Part shown: in pieces, positions 55,219 to 64,000 of the stretch
Layout of the letters: every line of letters begins with the position of its first letter
Position numbering within the stretch: position 1 is the first letter of the stretch
From: Moraxella pluranimalium
GTDB taxonomy: Bacteria; Pseudomonadota; Gammaproteobacteria; Pseudomonadales; Moraxellaceae
Assembly: GCF_002014825.1 (NCBI RefSeq)
Contig: NZ_MUYU01000002.1
Span: 3,636 to 67,635 of the forward strand
Length of the DNA stretch: 64,000 nucleotides
Direction of reading: 5' to 3'
The notes under the pieces: generated by a model
Databases searched by the model: none
What the model was told of the DNA's origin: nothing
What the model saw: the letters and a program-made list of their open reading frames with translations, nothing else
Program-made: the position numbers and the translations under genes

Positions 55219-56289
55219 TTAAGCATCCGATGACTTAGCATCTGATTTGTCATCTTTTTGGTCAAGTAGCTTAGCAAGCTTATCCAAGCCTTCAATTTGC
55301 ACCGTGCGATTTGGGAATGGGATATCAATGCCCGCTTCATCAAAGGCATATTTGGTCTGCTCAAGCAATTCACATTGCAAATCAAACCAATTATCATTGG
55401 TCGCCCACACTCTAAGCATCAAATCCACCGAACTTTCACCAAGCGCCGTCACGACAACGGTCGGTTCAGGGTCAGGCAGTGCTTTTGGGTGTGCCTTAGC
55501 AAGTGCAATCATCACTTCACGCGCCTGACGAATATCAGCATCATAGCTGATACCCACAGCAATATCGACACGACGGGTCGGCAATGACGAAAAATTGGTG
55601 CTTGATGATGTCATGATATCGCCATTTGGGATGATGATTTCATGGTTGTTAGCCGTTCTGATACGAGTATTGACCAGTGTAATATCAAGCACCGTACCTG
55701 TCTTGCCACCGACTTCCACCACATCGCCACGGCTAAATGGACGAAAAATCACAATCAGCACGCCTGCTGCTAGGTTTGACAGCTGGTCTTTGAGCGAGAC
55801 ACCGATTGCCACGCCTGCTGCACCCAAGATAGCAACGAATGAGTTGGTATTCACGCCAAGCTTATTGAGCGCCGCCAAAATCACCGCCACAAGCATAATG
55901 CCGTACAAGAGATTGCCCAAAAAATTCGCCGCCGTATTATCCATGCGACTGCGAGCCATCAGGCGTTTGGCGATATTGACGATACGCTTACCAATCCATT
56001 TACCCACAAAGAAAATCAACAACGCAAGCACGAGCTTACCCGACATATCAATCGCCATCTGCGTCAATGTCGCAATATCAATCGGTATGCCCAGAAATTG
56101 CAAGGCATCATTCGTACCGTGCTCAAGCGTTGTTTTGGTCACTTCAGCGGCATGGACAGCGACTTCTTTGGCAGCTTCGGCGGCTTGCTGTGCGTTATCG
56201 GCAGCTTCGGCGACCTTTTGGGTGGTCTGCTCCACTGCTTGCTCCACGTCGGCGTCAGACGCCGTTTCAGACTTGGTTGCTTCGCTCAT
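55219..56289 (-). CDS. MscS-family mechanosensitive channel
   Basis: A 356-residue inner-membrane channel that opens under osmotic shock. The first ~55 residues are an Ala/Glu-rich predicted coiled coil (VEQAVEQTTQKVAEAADNAQ), not present in E. coli MscS. Three transmembrane helices follow; TM3 with the pore pattern ILGAAGVAIGVSLKDQLSNLAAG is near residue 155. The beta domain (FRPFSRGDVVEVGGKTGTV, IPNGDIMTSSSTNFS) and the mixed C-terminal domain (FPNRTVQIEGL) complete the family. GGGGGAGAT precedes the ATG. Confidence 0.92.
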   Translation of the reverse strand: MSEATKSETASDADVEQAVEQTTQKVAEAADNAQQAAEAAKEVAVHAAEVTKTTLEHGTNDALQFLGIPIDIATLTQMAIDMSGKLVLALLIFFVGKWIGKRIVNIAKRLMARSRMDNTAANFLGNLLYGIMLVAVILAALNKLGVNTNSFVAILGAAGVAIGVSLKDQLSNLAAGVLIVIFRPFSRGDVVEVGGKTGTVLDITLVNTRIRTANNHEIIIPNGDIMTSSSTNFSSLPTRRVDIAVGISYDADIRQAREVMIALAKAHPKALPDPEPTVVVTALGESSVDLMLRVWATNDNWFDLQCELLEQTKYAFDEAGIDIPFPNRTVQIEGLDKLAKLLDQKDDKSDAKSSDA

Positions 56290-56323
56290 ATCTCCCCCAT
56301 GATGTTTTTATGTGATTGATAAA

Positions 56324-57550
56324 TTAAAAAAACCTACCGGTCGGTTTTTTGGCATATTGTCCAATCGCCGTATCTACTTTGCTAGCGATATCTAGATAAT
56401 GCTGTCCTAGATGTGCTTGCTGTAGCGCTTGTGGCTCACCTTTATCCATCGATGCACGGATGGACGCATCCAGTGGTAATTGCCCAAGTAGTGGCACGCC
56501 ATAGCTTGTCGCCATCGCATCACCACCACCACTGCCAAAGATGGCTTCGGTATGACCGCATTGGCTACAGATATGTAGCGCCATATTCTCAACAATACCA
56601 AGCACTGGGATACTTGTTTTATTGAACATCTCAATGCCTTTTTTGGCATCGAGTAGCGCAATATGCTGTGGCGTGGTCACAATCACCGCCCCCGTGATAG
56701 GGATACGCTGTGCCAATGTCAGCTGAATATCCCCCGTCCCCGGCGGCATATCGATAAGTAGATAATCAAGCGTCGGCCAGTTGGTCTGATTATACAGTTG
56801 CATCAGTGCGCCCGTCGCCTTGATGCCACGCCATGCCACAGGCGTATCGTCCGAGTCGATCAGATTGCCAATCGATAGCACTGCAAGTCCATTAGCATCA
56901 ATCGGCACAAACTGATCATGCTCCACTTGTGGCTTGATACCTGCCACGCCGAGCATCGCAGGGATTGACGGGCCATAGATGTCTGCATCTAGTACACCAA
57001 CTTTTTTACCAAGCTTTTGTAGTGCTAAAGCCAAATTCACCGTCGTCGTGGATTTACCCACACCGCCCTTACCCGATGCGACGACCACAATGTGCGTGAT
57101 GCGTGGATGAGCAGCAAGCTCACTTTGCTTGGGTGCAGGTTTGGCAGGCTTAGCATCATCGGCTGACTGTGTCGGTATAGTATCTGCCTGTGGCTGATAC
57201 GACTGCACGACGGATGATTTTGGCGACTCATTGACTGATTGGGCAGATGACTTATCAAACGGCTTAGGCGCATCTTTGGCATTGGCGATACTTTGCTCGG
57301 CAATCGACACATTGATATTCACTTCGGTCACGCCCATCGGATACAGCGTCTGCTGCAGGTCATGATATTCTCGCTCAAGCTCGGCGGTGTCATCACTCAT
57401 GCCAATACGCATATTCATCGTCAAGACATCACCATCAAGCGTCTGATCCACCACAAAATTCATAAACGGCTGACCGTAGAGCGTCTTGGCATTAAGCACG
57501 GCTTGCACTTGTTCGTTTTTTGATTTTTTCTTTTTAAATAAATTAAACAT
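56324..57550 (-). CDS. mrp: Mrp/ApbC, iron-sulfur cluster carrier ATPase
   Basis: Mrp carries Fe-S clusters to target proteins. 408 residues: an N-terminal DUF59-like segment (residues ~15-90), a Pro/Ser/Gln-rich linker (residues ~95-150), then the P-loop ATPase: VVVASGKGGVGKSTTTVNLALA (deviant Walker A with two Lys), VGVLDADIYGPSIPAMLG, LLIDMPPGTGDIQLTLAQ, and the cluster-binding CSQCG (CxxC). The start is ATG 57550 with AGGTG close upstream; a GTG two codons earlier is possible. Confidence 0.94.
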   Translation of the reverse strand: MFNLFKKKKSKNEQVQAVLNAKTLYGQPFMNFVVDQTLDGDVLTMNMRIGMSDDTAELEREYHDLQQTLYPMGVTEVNINVSIAEQSIANAKDAPKPFDKSSAQSVNESPKSSVVQSYQPQADTIPTQSADDAKPAKPAPKQSELAAHPRITHIVVVASGKGGVGKSTTTVNLALALQKLGKKVGVLDADIYGPSIPAMLGVAGIKPQVEHDQFVPIDANGLAVLSIGNLIDSDDTPVAWRGIKATGALMQLYNQTNWPTLDYLLIDMPPGTGDIQLTLAQRIPITGAVIVTTPQHIALLDAKKGIEMFNKTSIPVLGIVENMALHICSQCGHTEAIFGSGGGDAMATSYGVPLLGQLPLDASIRASMDKGEPQALQQAHLGQHYLDIASKVDTAIGQYAKKPTGRFF

Positions 57551-57726
57551 AATCACCTGATTACTCGGATAATCCCGAGAAAATTACTCAAGATTTGACA
57601 GTTATTGTCAATTTTAGCACAAATCACAACAAAAATGATGAATTTTGGCACTGACACAAGCAAACTATCCCTAGAGTAAACGGCAGATTTTTGATAAAAT
57701 AAGCGTTTTTGTTTAAGAATAGCATC

Positions 57727-58797
57727 ATGAGCCACACCGACCAACCCGTCCTTATCAGTGATTATGATTATGACTTGCCCGAAGCACTCATCGCACGCCA
57801 TCCGCTCGATGCGCGTAGCGGTTCACGACTGCTACACATGGCAGATGGCGTGATTAATGATAAGCAGTTTACCGATTTGGCAGAGCTGTTGTCGGCAAAT
57901 GATTTGCTAGTGCTTAATGACACCAAAGTCATGAAAGCTCGCCTGCACGGGCAAAAAGCCACAGGCGGCGCAGTCGAAGTGCTGGTCGAACGCCTACTGC
58001 CCAATGAAGATGGTCAAGCACCCCATCGTGCACTATGTCATGTACGCTCAAGCCGCTCGCCAAAGGCAGGACAGATGCTTAGCCTTGCTGATGGCAAGAT
58101 GGGTGCAACCGTGCTTGGCCGTGAAGAAAATCTGTTTGTCCTAGCCTTTGATGCGCCGATTTTGGCAGATTTGGATTGTTATGGTCAGATGCCGATTCCG
58201 CCGTATTTTGAGCGTGATGCCGATGAGATGGATGATGAGCGTTATCAGACGGTATTTCATGATCCTGCCAAGACAGGCAGTGTCGCTGCACCGACGGCAA
58301 GCCTGCATTTTGATGATGAGTTATTAGCTAAGCTAAAACAAAAAGGGGTTAAAACAGCTTTTGTGACGCTCAATGTCGGCGCAGGGACTTTTGCCCCTGT
58401 TAAGGCTGATGATGTGCGTGATCACATCATGCATTCAGAATATGCGCATCTACCCAAAGAGACTGCCGAGCTCATCAACCAAACCAAAGCAAATGGCGGT
58501 CGCATCATCGCTGTCGGCACGACGGTCACTCGTACGCTTGAGACCGCTTATTTGCATCGCATTGATGATAGACTTGTCGAATATGCAGGCGATACCAATA
58601 TCTTTATTTATCCGCCGTATCGCTTTGGGGTAGTGGATTGTTTGGTGACCAATTTTCATTTGCCAAAATCAACCTTGCTGATGCTCGTTTCAGCCTTTGC
58701 TGGCACTGATCATATCAAACAAGCTTATCAGCACGCCATTGATCATGGTTATCGCTTTTTTAGCTATGGCGATGCGATGTTTTTGGAAAAAGTGTGA
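57727..58797 (+). CDS. queA: QueA, S-adenosylmethionine:tRNA ribosyltransferase-isomerase
   Basis: QueA converts preQ1-modified tRNA to epoxyqueuosine. 356 residues: DYDLPEALIARHPLDARSGSRLL at the start, VLNDTKVMKARLHGQKATGGAVEVLVER (outline), TASLHFDDELLAKL and LNVGAGTFAPVKAD, and TNFHLPKSTLLMLVSAFAG near the end, all canonical. ATG 57727; the frame extends to a TTG at 57709. tgt follows 134 bp downstream. queD is at 3.7 kb. Confidence 0.96.
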   Translation: MSHTDQPVLISDYDYDLPEALIARHPLDARSGSRLLHMADGVINDKQFTDLAELLSANDLLVLNDTKVMKARLHGQKATGGAVEVLVERLLPNEDGQAPHRALCHVRSSRSPKAGQMLSLADGKMGATVLGREENLFVLAFDAPILADLDCYGQMPIPPYFERDADEMDDERYQTVFHDPAKTGSVAAPTASLHFDDELLAKLKQKGVKTAFVTLNVGAGTFAPVKADDVRDHIMHSEYAHLPKETAELINQTKANGGRIIAVGTTVTRTLETAYLHRIDDRLVEYAGDTNIFIYPPYRFGVVDCLVTNFHLPKSTLLMLVSAFAGTDHIKQAYQHAIDHGYRFFSYGDAMFLEKV

Positions 58798-58919
58798 TTA
58801 ATTTATTTAATCTTTTTGTTTAATTTATTTGATGAATTGACAAGCTTATTTAATCGTATTATTTTTTATGAATTTCAAATCTGCCAAATGGTGCATGAGA
58901 TTGAAATCAAATCAATTAG

Positions 58920-60095
<1,176 letters not shown>

Positions 60096-60121
60096 TCTGT
60101 TGAATTTATAAAATTCAACCG

Positions 60122-60158
60122 TAAAAAATCGCCATCACACTGTTTTGGCGATTTTTTG
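60122..60158. terminator. Bidirectional terminator between tgt and the Slam gene
   Basis: AAAAAATCGCC (60123-60133) pairs with GGCGATTTTTT (60147-60157), perfect, with runs on both sides. Confidence 0.85.
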
Positions 60159-60170
60159 CATTGGATAAGT

Positions 60171-61583
60171 TCAAAACATTTTATCGACCGTGACAAACCA
60201 AGCACCGCTACGTCTGTCGTACAAGTCCAAATTGCTATCCGTATGCTGGTGCCGATAGTTAATCTGAGGTACAAAGCCCTTATAATTTATCTTATTATGC
60301 CATAGTGTGCCAATAAACTGCGTTTCAGTATCATGCCTGATTTCACCATACCAAAAATTCGGTGCCAAAAACTCTCGCTTGGTATGTCTGAGCATCGCAC
60401 GTACACCCACATCTTTACCATAATAACCCATGCCTAGTCGCAGTCCTTGCCGGTTCGATGATTCTGAGCTGTCTTCTAGTCGTTCATGCCGAGCCTCTAG
60501 CCCTGCATAATACAGCCATTGATCAGTTGGCTGATACAGCGCCATCACCACGCCATCATTGGCATAGCCGTCATATCGCTTACTGATATCATGGTCATTA
60601 TAGCGTTTTTGACTATGATTGGCACTTGTGGTCATCTGCCAGTTGGCACTCATACGATGCGTCGCACCAACGCCGACACCCCATTGGTATTGATACTGGT
60701 CACCGCCAAGCCAATCTTGGACGGCAAATGGCGTAATGCCAAAGCTTGATTTGACAGTCTTGTAGCGATAGCCCAGCTCACCACGCAAGGCAAATTCATC
60801 ATAATCACGCTGACTGGGATAATAGATGCCATTCGCCCCTATCGATGAGTACAGATGATGCCGTCCGCTGATATTGTACTCACGGCTGATACCCATGTCA
60901 TATCTTAGCCCTGTGGCGGTCTTTGGCTGTGACTCTTTGTCAAAAATAAATGTCATCCCACCGATGTCAAATTCTCGCAAAGACGATGCATTATTGACAT
61001 TGTCATTTTGCTCGATATTTAGCCCGAAGTTTGGCTTGGGCTGCTCAATTTTCTTGATAGCAGCCAAATACTGCTCACTCAGTACCTGCATGGGTGTGGG
61101 TAGTGATGGCTTGATGGCTTCAAAAGTAACCTTAGCATCCTTGTATTGCTTATTCTCAAAATACATCACCGCCAGATCAAATTTGGGGAAAATCAGCGAT
61201 GGATCTTGGGTGATTTTTTCGTAGTGCTTGATGGCTTGATTATGCTTAGCCTGTGCTCGTAGCATCGCCCCCATTGCATAGTCATAGAGTACTGGATCAT
61301 GGTCAACTGTCTCTTGATACGCCATCAGTGCTTTGGCAAGCTCATCCCACTGATGATTCACTATCAGATGGGTGATGATATCTTCATTGGTTTGCCCCAT
61401 TGGTGCGTCTTGTACGATGGGATTGATATTGACCGTCTCAAGCGGAGATGGTAATGTCGCCCATTCTATCTGCTCATACGGCAGCACCTGCGACACCTGA
61501 GATGACACTTCGGTCATGCCGACAGATGCCATCGCCTGAGAACTTGAGAATAAAAATGCTGTGATTATGAGTTTTTGATTCAT
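60171..61583 (-). CDS. Slam, surface lipoprotein assembly modulator (DUF560 outer-membrane protein)
   Basis: Slam proteins move lipoproteins from the periplasm to the outer face of the outer membrane. The 470-residue protein has a signal peptide (ending AMA), an N-terminal periplasmic TPR-like helical domain (residues ~55-185: HQWDELAKALMAYQE, KHNQAIKHYEKITQDPSLIFPKFDLAVMYFE in outline) and a C-terminal DUF560 beta-barrel (~195-470) that starts PNFGLNIEQNDNVNNAS and ends with GAWFVTVDKMF, a typical outer-membrane C-terminus (terminal Phe). AGGA lies seven bases before ATG 61583; a GTG at 61586 is also in frame. Two candidate substrates are encoded directly upstream. Confidence 0.88.
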   Translation of the reverse strand: MNQKLIITAFLFSSSQAMASVGMTEVSSQVSQVLPYEQIEWATLPSPLETVNINPIVQDAPMGQTNEDIITHLIVNHQWDELAKALMAYQETVDHDPVLYDYAMGAMLRAQAKHNQAIKHYEKITQDPSLIFPKFDLAVMYFENKQYKDAKVTFEAIKPSLPTPMQVLSEQYLAAIKKIEQPKPNFGLNIEQNDNVNNASSLREFDIGGMTFIFDKESQPKTATGLRYDMGISREYNISGRHHLYSSIGANGIYYPSQRDYDEFALRGELGYRYKTVKSSFGITPFAVQDWLGGDQYQYQWGVGVGATHRMSANWQMTTSANHSQKRYNDHDISKRYDGYANDGVVMALYQPTDQWLYYAGLEARHERLEDSSESSNRQGLRLGMGYYGKDVGVRAMLRHTKREFLAPNFWYGEIRHDTETQFIGTLWHNKINYKGFVPQINYRHQHTDSNLDLYDRRSGAWFVTVDKMF

Positions 61584-61607
61584 CACCCATTCCTAGTTTT
61601 ATAGTTT

Positions 61608-61645
61608 AAAAAACCAATTAACCGATGCTGGTTAATTGGTTTTGC
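61608..61645 (-). terminator. Strong terminator between lipoprotein gene and slam
   Basis: AAAACCAATTAACC (61610-61623) and GGTTAATTGGTTTT (61630-61643) form a perfect 14-bp stem with a 6-base loop, followed on the minus strand by a T run. It sits 49 bp past the 61692 stop and 27 bp before slam. Confidence 0.85.
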
Positions 61646-61691
61646 TAATTTTGATAGCTAAAATCGGCGAATCAATATCACGCTCAGCAAC

Positions 61692-62567
61692 TTAACGCTG
61701 ACCACCAAAACCGACCTCAGCCTGACCTTTGCCGTTAGTATAGGTGCCAGCTTGGCTACCGTTTAGCGTCACACGGCCAGCGACCTCTTCGGCATTTGGC
61801 CCAAAAAATCCCAACTGATATTTGCCACTATAGCCACCTGCATAAGCCGATGACTCAATACCCCGCATCGTCTTGACACCAAGCTTAATATCACTGATAT
61901 AGCCACGATTCAGCTCGATAGTACCCGTATCAGCGACGCCTGTGATACGCCCTTCGCCACGGCGATTGTCAAAGTTTACTTCATAGCGTAAATCACCGGT
62001 ACCATAGCCACTGAATGCCTTGCCCTGATACACCGCTGTGCCACTGGTCGGCATCTGCGATGATGGTGTCGCATAGCCAACGATATGATTGATATTAAAT
62101 TGGTCTTTTGCCAATTGGCGAGTTGTAGCCGATGGATTGGTATTTGATTTAGCAGTGACTTCATCATGCTGACGGCCATAGACGACCGAATAAGGCTGAT
62201 TATAAATACGCTCGGTGCCACGCACACGGAAGCTATAACCATCAAAATTAGCAACATCGTAATTTTTTTGGTTTTCGTGATAGCCTTTGGACAAACCCTT
62301 GGTATCCAAAACAGTGTTGGCACGATGCAGTGACGCTTCGTTACCTTGATAGTATCCGCCATCGACATCGCCACTTTTATCATCTTTATGATAAGCAGCA
62401 TAAGGCACATCCCAACCATTGGCATACGGCAGGACAATAACTTTATTAGCTTCGACGACACTTGAGCTGACGCTATATCCTGACGAAGCACTATCACCCT
62501 TACTACTACACGCACTCAGTGCAACCGCACCAGCAACCACACCAATAACCAAAACCGTACGATTCAT
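61692..62567 (-). CDS. TbpB-like lipoprotein, candidate Slam substrate (paralog 1)
   Basis: A 291-residue lipoprotein: signal ending in ALSAC (Cys ~20), then a short Ser-rich linker. The C-terminal ~110 residues carry the eight-stranded barrel pattern found in TbpB lobes, HpuA and FHbp: AFSGYGTGDLRYEVNF, and YSGKYQLGFFGPNAEEVAG with the LGF(F/Y)GPNA(x)E signature. Upstream is GTERIYNQPYSVVYG, shared with the neighbour. Such lipoproteins sit on the cell surface and often bind host iron proteins or complement factors; the ligand here is unknown. AGGAGAG gives a strong ribosome-binding site. Slam is directly downstream. Confidence 0.8.
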   Translation of the reverse strand: MNRTVLVIGVVAGAVALSACSSKGDSASSGYSVSSSVVEANKVIVLPYANGWDVPYAAYHKDDKSGDVDGGYYQGNEASLHRANTVLDTKGLSKGYHENQKNYDVANFDGYSFRVRGTERIYNQPYSVVYGRQHDEVTAKSNTNPSATTRQLAKDQFNINHIVGYATPSSQMPTSGTAVYQGKAFSGYGTGDLRYEVNFDNRRGEGRITGVADTGTIELNRGYISDIKLGVKTMRGIESSAYAGGYSGKYQLGFFGPNAEEVAGRVTLNGSQAGTYTNGKGQAEVGFGGQR

Positions 62568-62653
62568 AATCTCTCCTAAATATCATCGTTGAACCAACCA
62601 TAGCATATCATGATTTGACAATCATTGCCATATTTATTCAATCTTGATAATTA

Positions 62654-62692
62654 TTCAAACAAAAGCCATCGATAGGACGGCTTTTGTTTGTA
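62654..62692 (-). terminator. Hairpin between the two lipoprotein genes
   Basis: CAAACAAAAGCC (62656-62667) and GGCTTTTGTTTG (62679-62690) are a perfect 12-bp stem with an 11-base loop. It lies 13 bp after the 62703 stop. The minus-strand side is T-rich but not a pure T run. Confidence 0.75.
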
Positions 62693-62702
62693 AAGGCATG
62701 GT

Positions 62703-63806
62703 TTATTTGGTGATAGTACCACGAGTACCGCCAAAGCCGATAATTACAGAACCCAAAGTATTGGATGGGGCTTTGATTAAATAACTTTCAGCCGTCATGG
62801 TTGCTTTGCCTGCAATTTCGGCGGCATTGGGACCATAAAAACCCAATTCATAATTTCCCTTATACTGAGTATCCGCTAAAGATGCGACACCCTTGATTCC
62901 TTTTTCAGCAACACCACCGCCAGTAGTACTGACAATTTCGCCTTCATGCAAGACGACGGTGCCTGCAATATCACTCACGTATAAAGAGCCCGATCCAGTT
63001 CTTTTTCCAAAATCCACAGTGTACGACAAACCACCCTCTCCGGTACCAGTAAAAGCACCACCACCATATGTTGCCTTTCCAATGGTTGGAATTTCGCTCG
63101 CAGGTGTCGCCTGTCCTGCAATTTGATCAACATTAAAATATGCGTAATTCTGATCTTTCGTGATTAGATTGGTGCCATAACCATTAGCTCCCCCATTTGT
63201 ATAATTTGTCAAGCCCCAAATTTTACCATCGCGATCACGAACTGCTCTAGTGTAGTAATTACCATATACAATAGAATAGGGTTGATTATATACTCGCTCT
63301 GAGCCTTCTACATGGTAATTTTCCAATCTTTCACCCTGTAAAATAACATAACTTCGACTTCTGGCATCAAGCCCTCTTTTAAAATCGGTCGAATTAATGG
63401 CAAGTTCACCACTGGAAACATATTTATCTTTGGCGGTATAGTATCCAGTTCGTCCATCAAATACAGCAGGTCTAATAATATCCTTCCCTTTAATTTGAGG
63501 AATTTTTAACATTTTCGCCTTATTTGCCGCTTCTAAAGCCTTGCCAGTCGGTGTTGTTGGCGCAGGGACAAGCACAGTTGGCTGTGTTACAGGCGTCGTT
63601 GGTGTGGTTGGTGCAGGGGTGGTTGGTGCGGTTGTGCCAGTATTACCGGTATTGGTTGTACTACCAGTATTGGTATTACCTGCTGTACCAGTAGTAGCAG
63701 ATGGAATGGTGGTGGCAGGTTGGCTATCGGTCTTATCACCACTTGAGCTACACGCAGCCAATGAAATCGCTAGCACAGACAGTGCAGAAACTTTGTAAAA
63801 CGACAT
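62703..63806 (-). CDS. TbpB-like lipoprotein with Thr/Pro/Gly-rich linker, candidate Slam substrate (paralog 2)
   Basis: A 367-residue lipoprotein (signal ending in SLAAC, Cys ~19). A ~65-residue low-complexity linker of Thr, Gly, Asn and Pro (TNTGSTTNTGNTGTT, then TTPAPTTPTTP) separates the anchor from the folded part, typical of surface-exposed lipoproteins. The folded part parallels paralog 1: GSERVYNQPYSIVYG; VDQIAGQATPASEIPTIG; AFTGTGEGGLSYTVDFG; and KGNYELGFYGPNAAEIAG near the C-terminus. GGAGTAAAATC precedes the ATG. It is the first gene of the locus and no TonB-dependent receptor is next to it inside the window; what lies beyond 64000 is unseen. Confidence 0.8.
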   Translation of the reverse strand: MSFYKVSALSVLAISLAACSSSGDKTDSQPATTIPSATTGTAGNTNTGSTTNTGNTGTTAPTTPAPTTPTTPVTQPTVLVPAPTTPTGKALEAANKAKMLKIPQIKGKDIIRPAVFDGRTGYYTAKDKYVSSGELAINSTDFKRGLDARSRSYVILQGERLENYHVEGSERVYNQPYSIVYGNYYTRAVRDRDGKIWGLTNYTNGGANGYGTNLITKDQNYAYFNVDQIAGQATPASEIPTIGKATYGGGAFTGTGEGGLSYTVDFGKRTGSGSLYVSDIAGTVVLHEGEIVSTTGGGVAEKGIKGVASLADTQYKGNYELGFYGPNAAEIAGKATMTAESYLIKAPSNTLGSVIIGFGGTRGTITK

Positions 63807-63860
63807 GATTTTACTCCATGTTTTGGGGACGAATTAAAGGGGAGCAAAATCATCTAAAGA

Positions 63861-63878
63861 TAAATCAGAACTGATTTA
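63861..63878. promoter_or_regulatory. Perfect palindrome upstream of the surface lipoprotein locus
   Basis: TAAATCAG-AA-CTGATTTA is an exact 8-2-8 inverted repeat 54 bp before the first lipoprotein ATG. The position fits an operator at or near the promoter, but I cannot place the promoter with confidence. Confidence 0.5.
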
Positions 63879-64000
63879 CCATGTTAGAAGAGTTAACGCA
63901 TCAAAATTTTTGATTGATTAATTAAATTTATAAAAAACCATCCGATGATTTATAAAAATTTAATAAACTGCTCAAAAATTAAGCAAAAGGGACGCGCTGC

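Noticed and set aside
55595..56302. 235-codon open frame antisense to mscS
   Set aside because: Antisense reading of a gene with complete MscS motifs; the translation is Ser/Thr/Ala-rich with no recognisable domain.
63861..63878. Palindrome as a classical Fur box
   Set aside because: It lacks the repeated GATAAT hexamers of the Fur consensus; it is kept only as an unassigned operator candidate.

Overview
The window looks like the chromosome of a gammaproteobacterium of the family Moraxellaceae, most likely Moraxella or a close relative. The evidence is an Hfq with a long Gly/Phe-rich C-terminal extension, a Slam locus with TbpB-like surface lipoproteins, the gene orders prmB-aroC, cmk-rpsA-ihfB-lapA and queD-tsaE-miaA-hfq, and moderate GC content with AT-rich intergenic regions. 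This is inferred from gene content; no search was run and the species cannot be named. I see no prophage, insertion sequence, rRNA operon or CRISPR array. Nearly all of the window is densely packed core genome.

Layout. 1-4.3 kb (minus strand): the end of a Kdo operon (kdsC partial, kdsD), then queD-tsaE-miaA-hfq. 4.4-7.1 kb: the two-gene carboxy(nor)spermidine pathway. 7.2-12.0 kb: a UDG-like protein, uvrB, a DUF2059 protein and an MltB-type lytic transglycosylase. 12.4-14.3 kb: small secreted Lys/His-rich proteins and two lipoproteins. 14.5-18.7 kb: ybaK, aroC and prmB, divergent from roxA. 18.9 kb: tRNA-Leu(CAA). 19.1-25.7 kb: an NlpD-like LysM lipoprotein and a complete fructose PTS operon (fruB-fruK-fruA). 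26-32.5 kb: sirB2-like gene, greA and carA-mrr-carB, with an Mrr-type nuclease between the carbamoyl-phosphate synthase subunits and an attenuator-like leader before carA. 32.8-35.5 kb: a DUF475 membrane protein and small secreted proteins. 35.7-39.7 kb: a three-gene MBOAT/DHHW/SGNH operon, probably for O-acetylation of peptidoglycan. 39.9 kb: tRNA-Leu(TAG). 40.1-49.3 kb: dgkA, phoH, ybeY, pyrF, lapA, ihfB, rpsA, cmk, tadA, ung, and RDD and DUF6636 proteins. 49.4-55 kb: ppsA divergent from its regulator ppsR, a lipoprotein, and sthA. 55.2-60.1 kb: mscS, mrp, queA and tgt. 60.2-63.8 kb: a Slam outer-membrane translocator with two paralogous candidate surface lipoproteins.

How the genes work together. 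queD, queA and tgt all serve queuosine modification, and tsaE, miaA and tadA are further tRNA-modification genes. prmB and roxA both modify 50S ribosomal proteins. carAB and pyrF feed pyrimidine synthesis. ppsA/ppsR, the fru operon and sthA cover central carbon and redox balance. The MltB-like, NlpD-like and MBOAT/SGNH proteins act on the cell wall.

The strongest candidate for an undescribed system is the Slam locus: two related TbpB-like lipoproteins, separated by hairpins, with a perfect palindrome upstream of the first gene. Next come the carA leader (13-codon leader ORF inside a terminator hairpin, with a palindrome over the -10 box) and the mrr gene inserted in the car operon.
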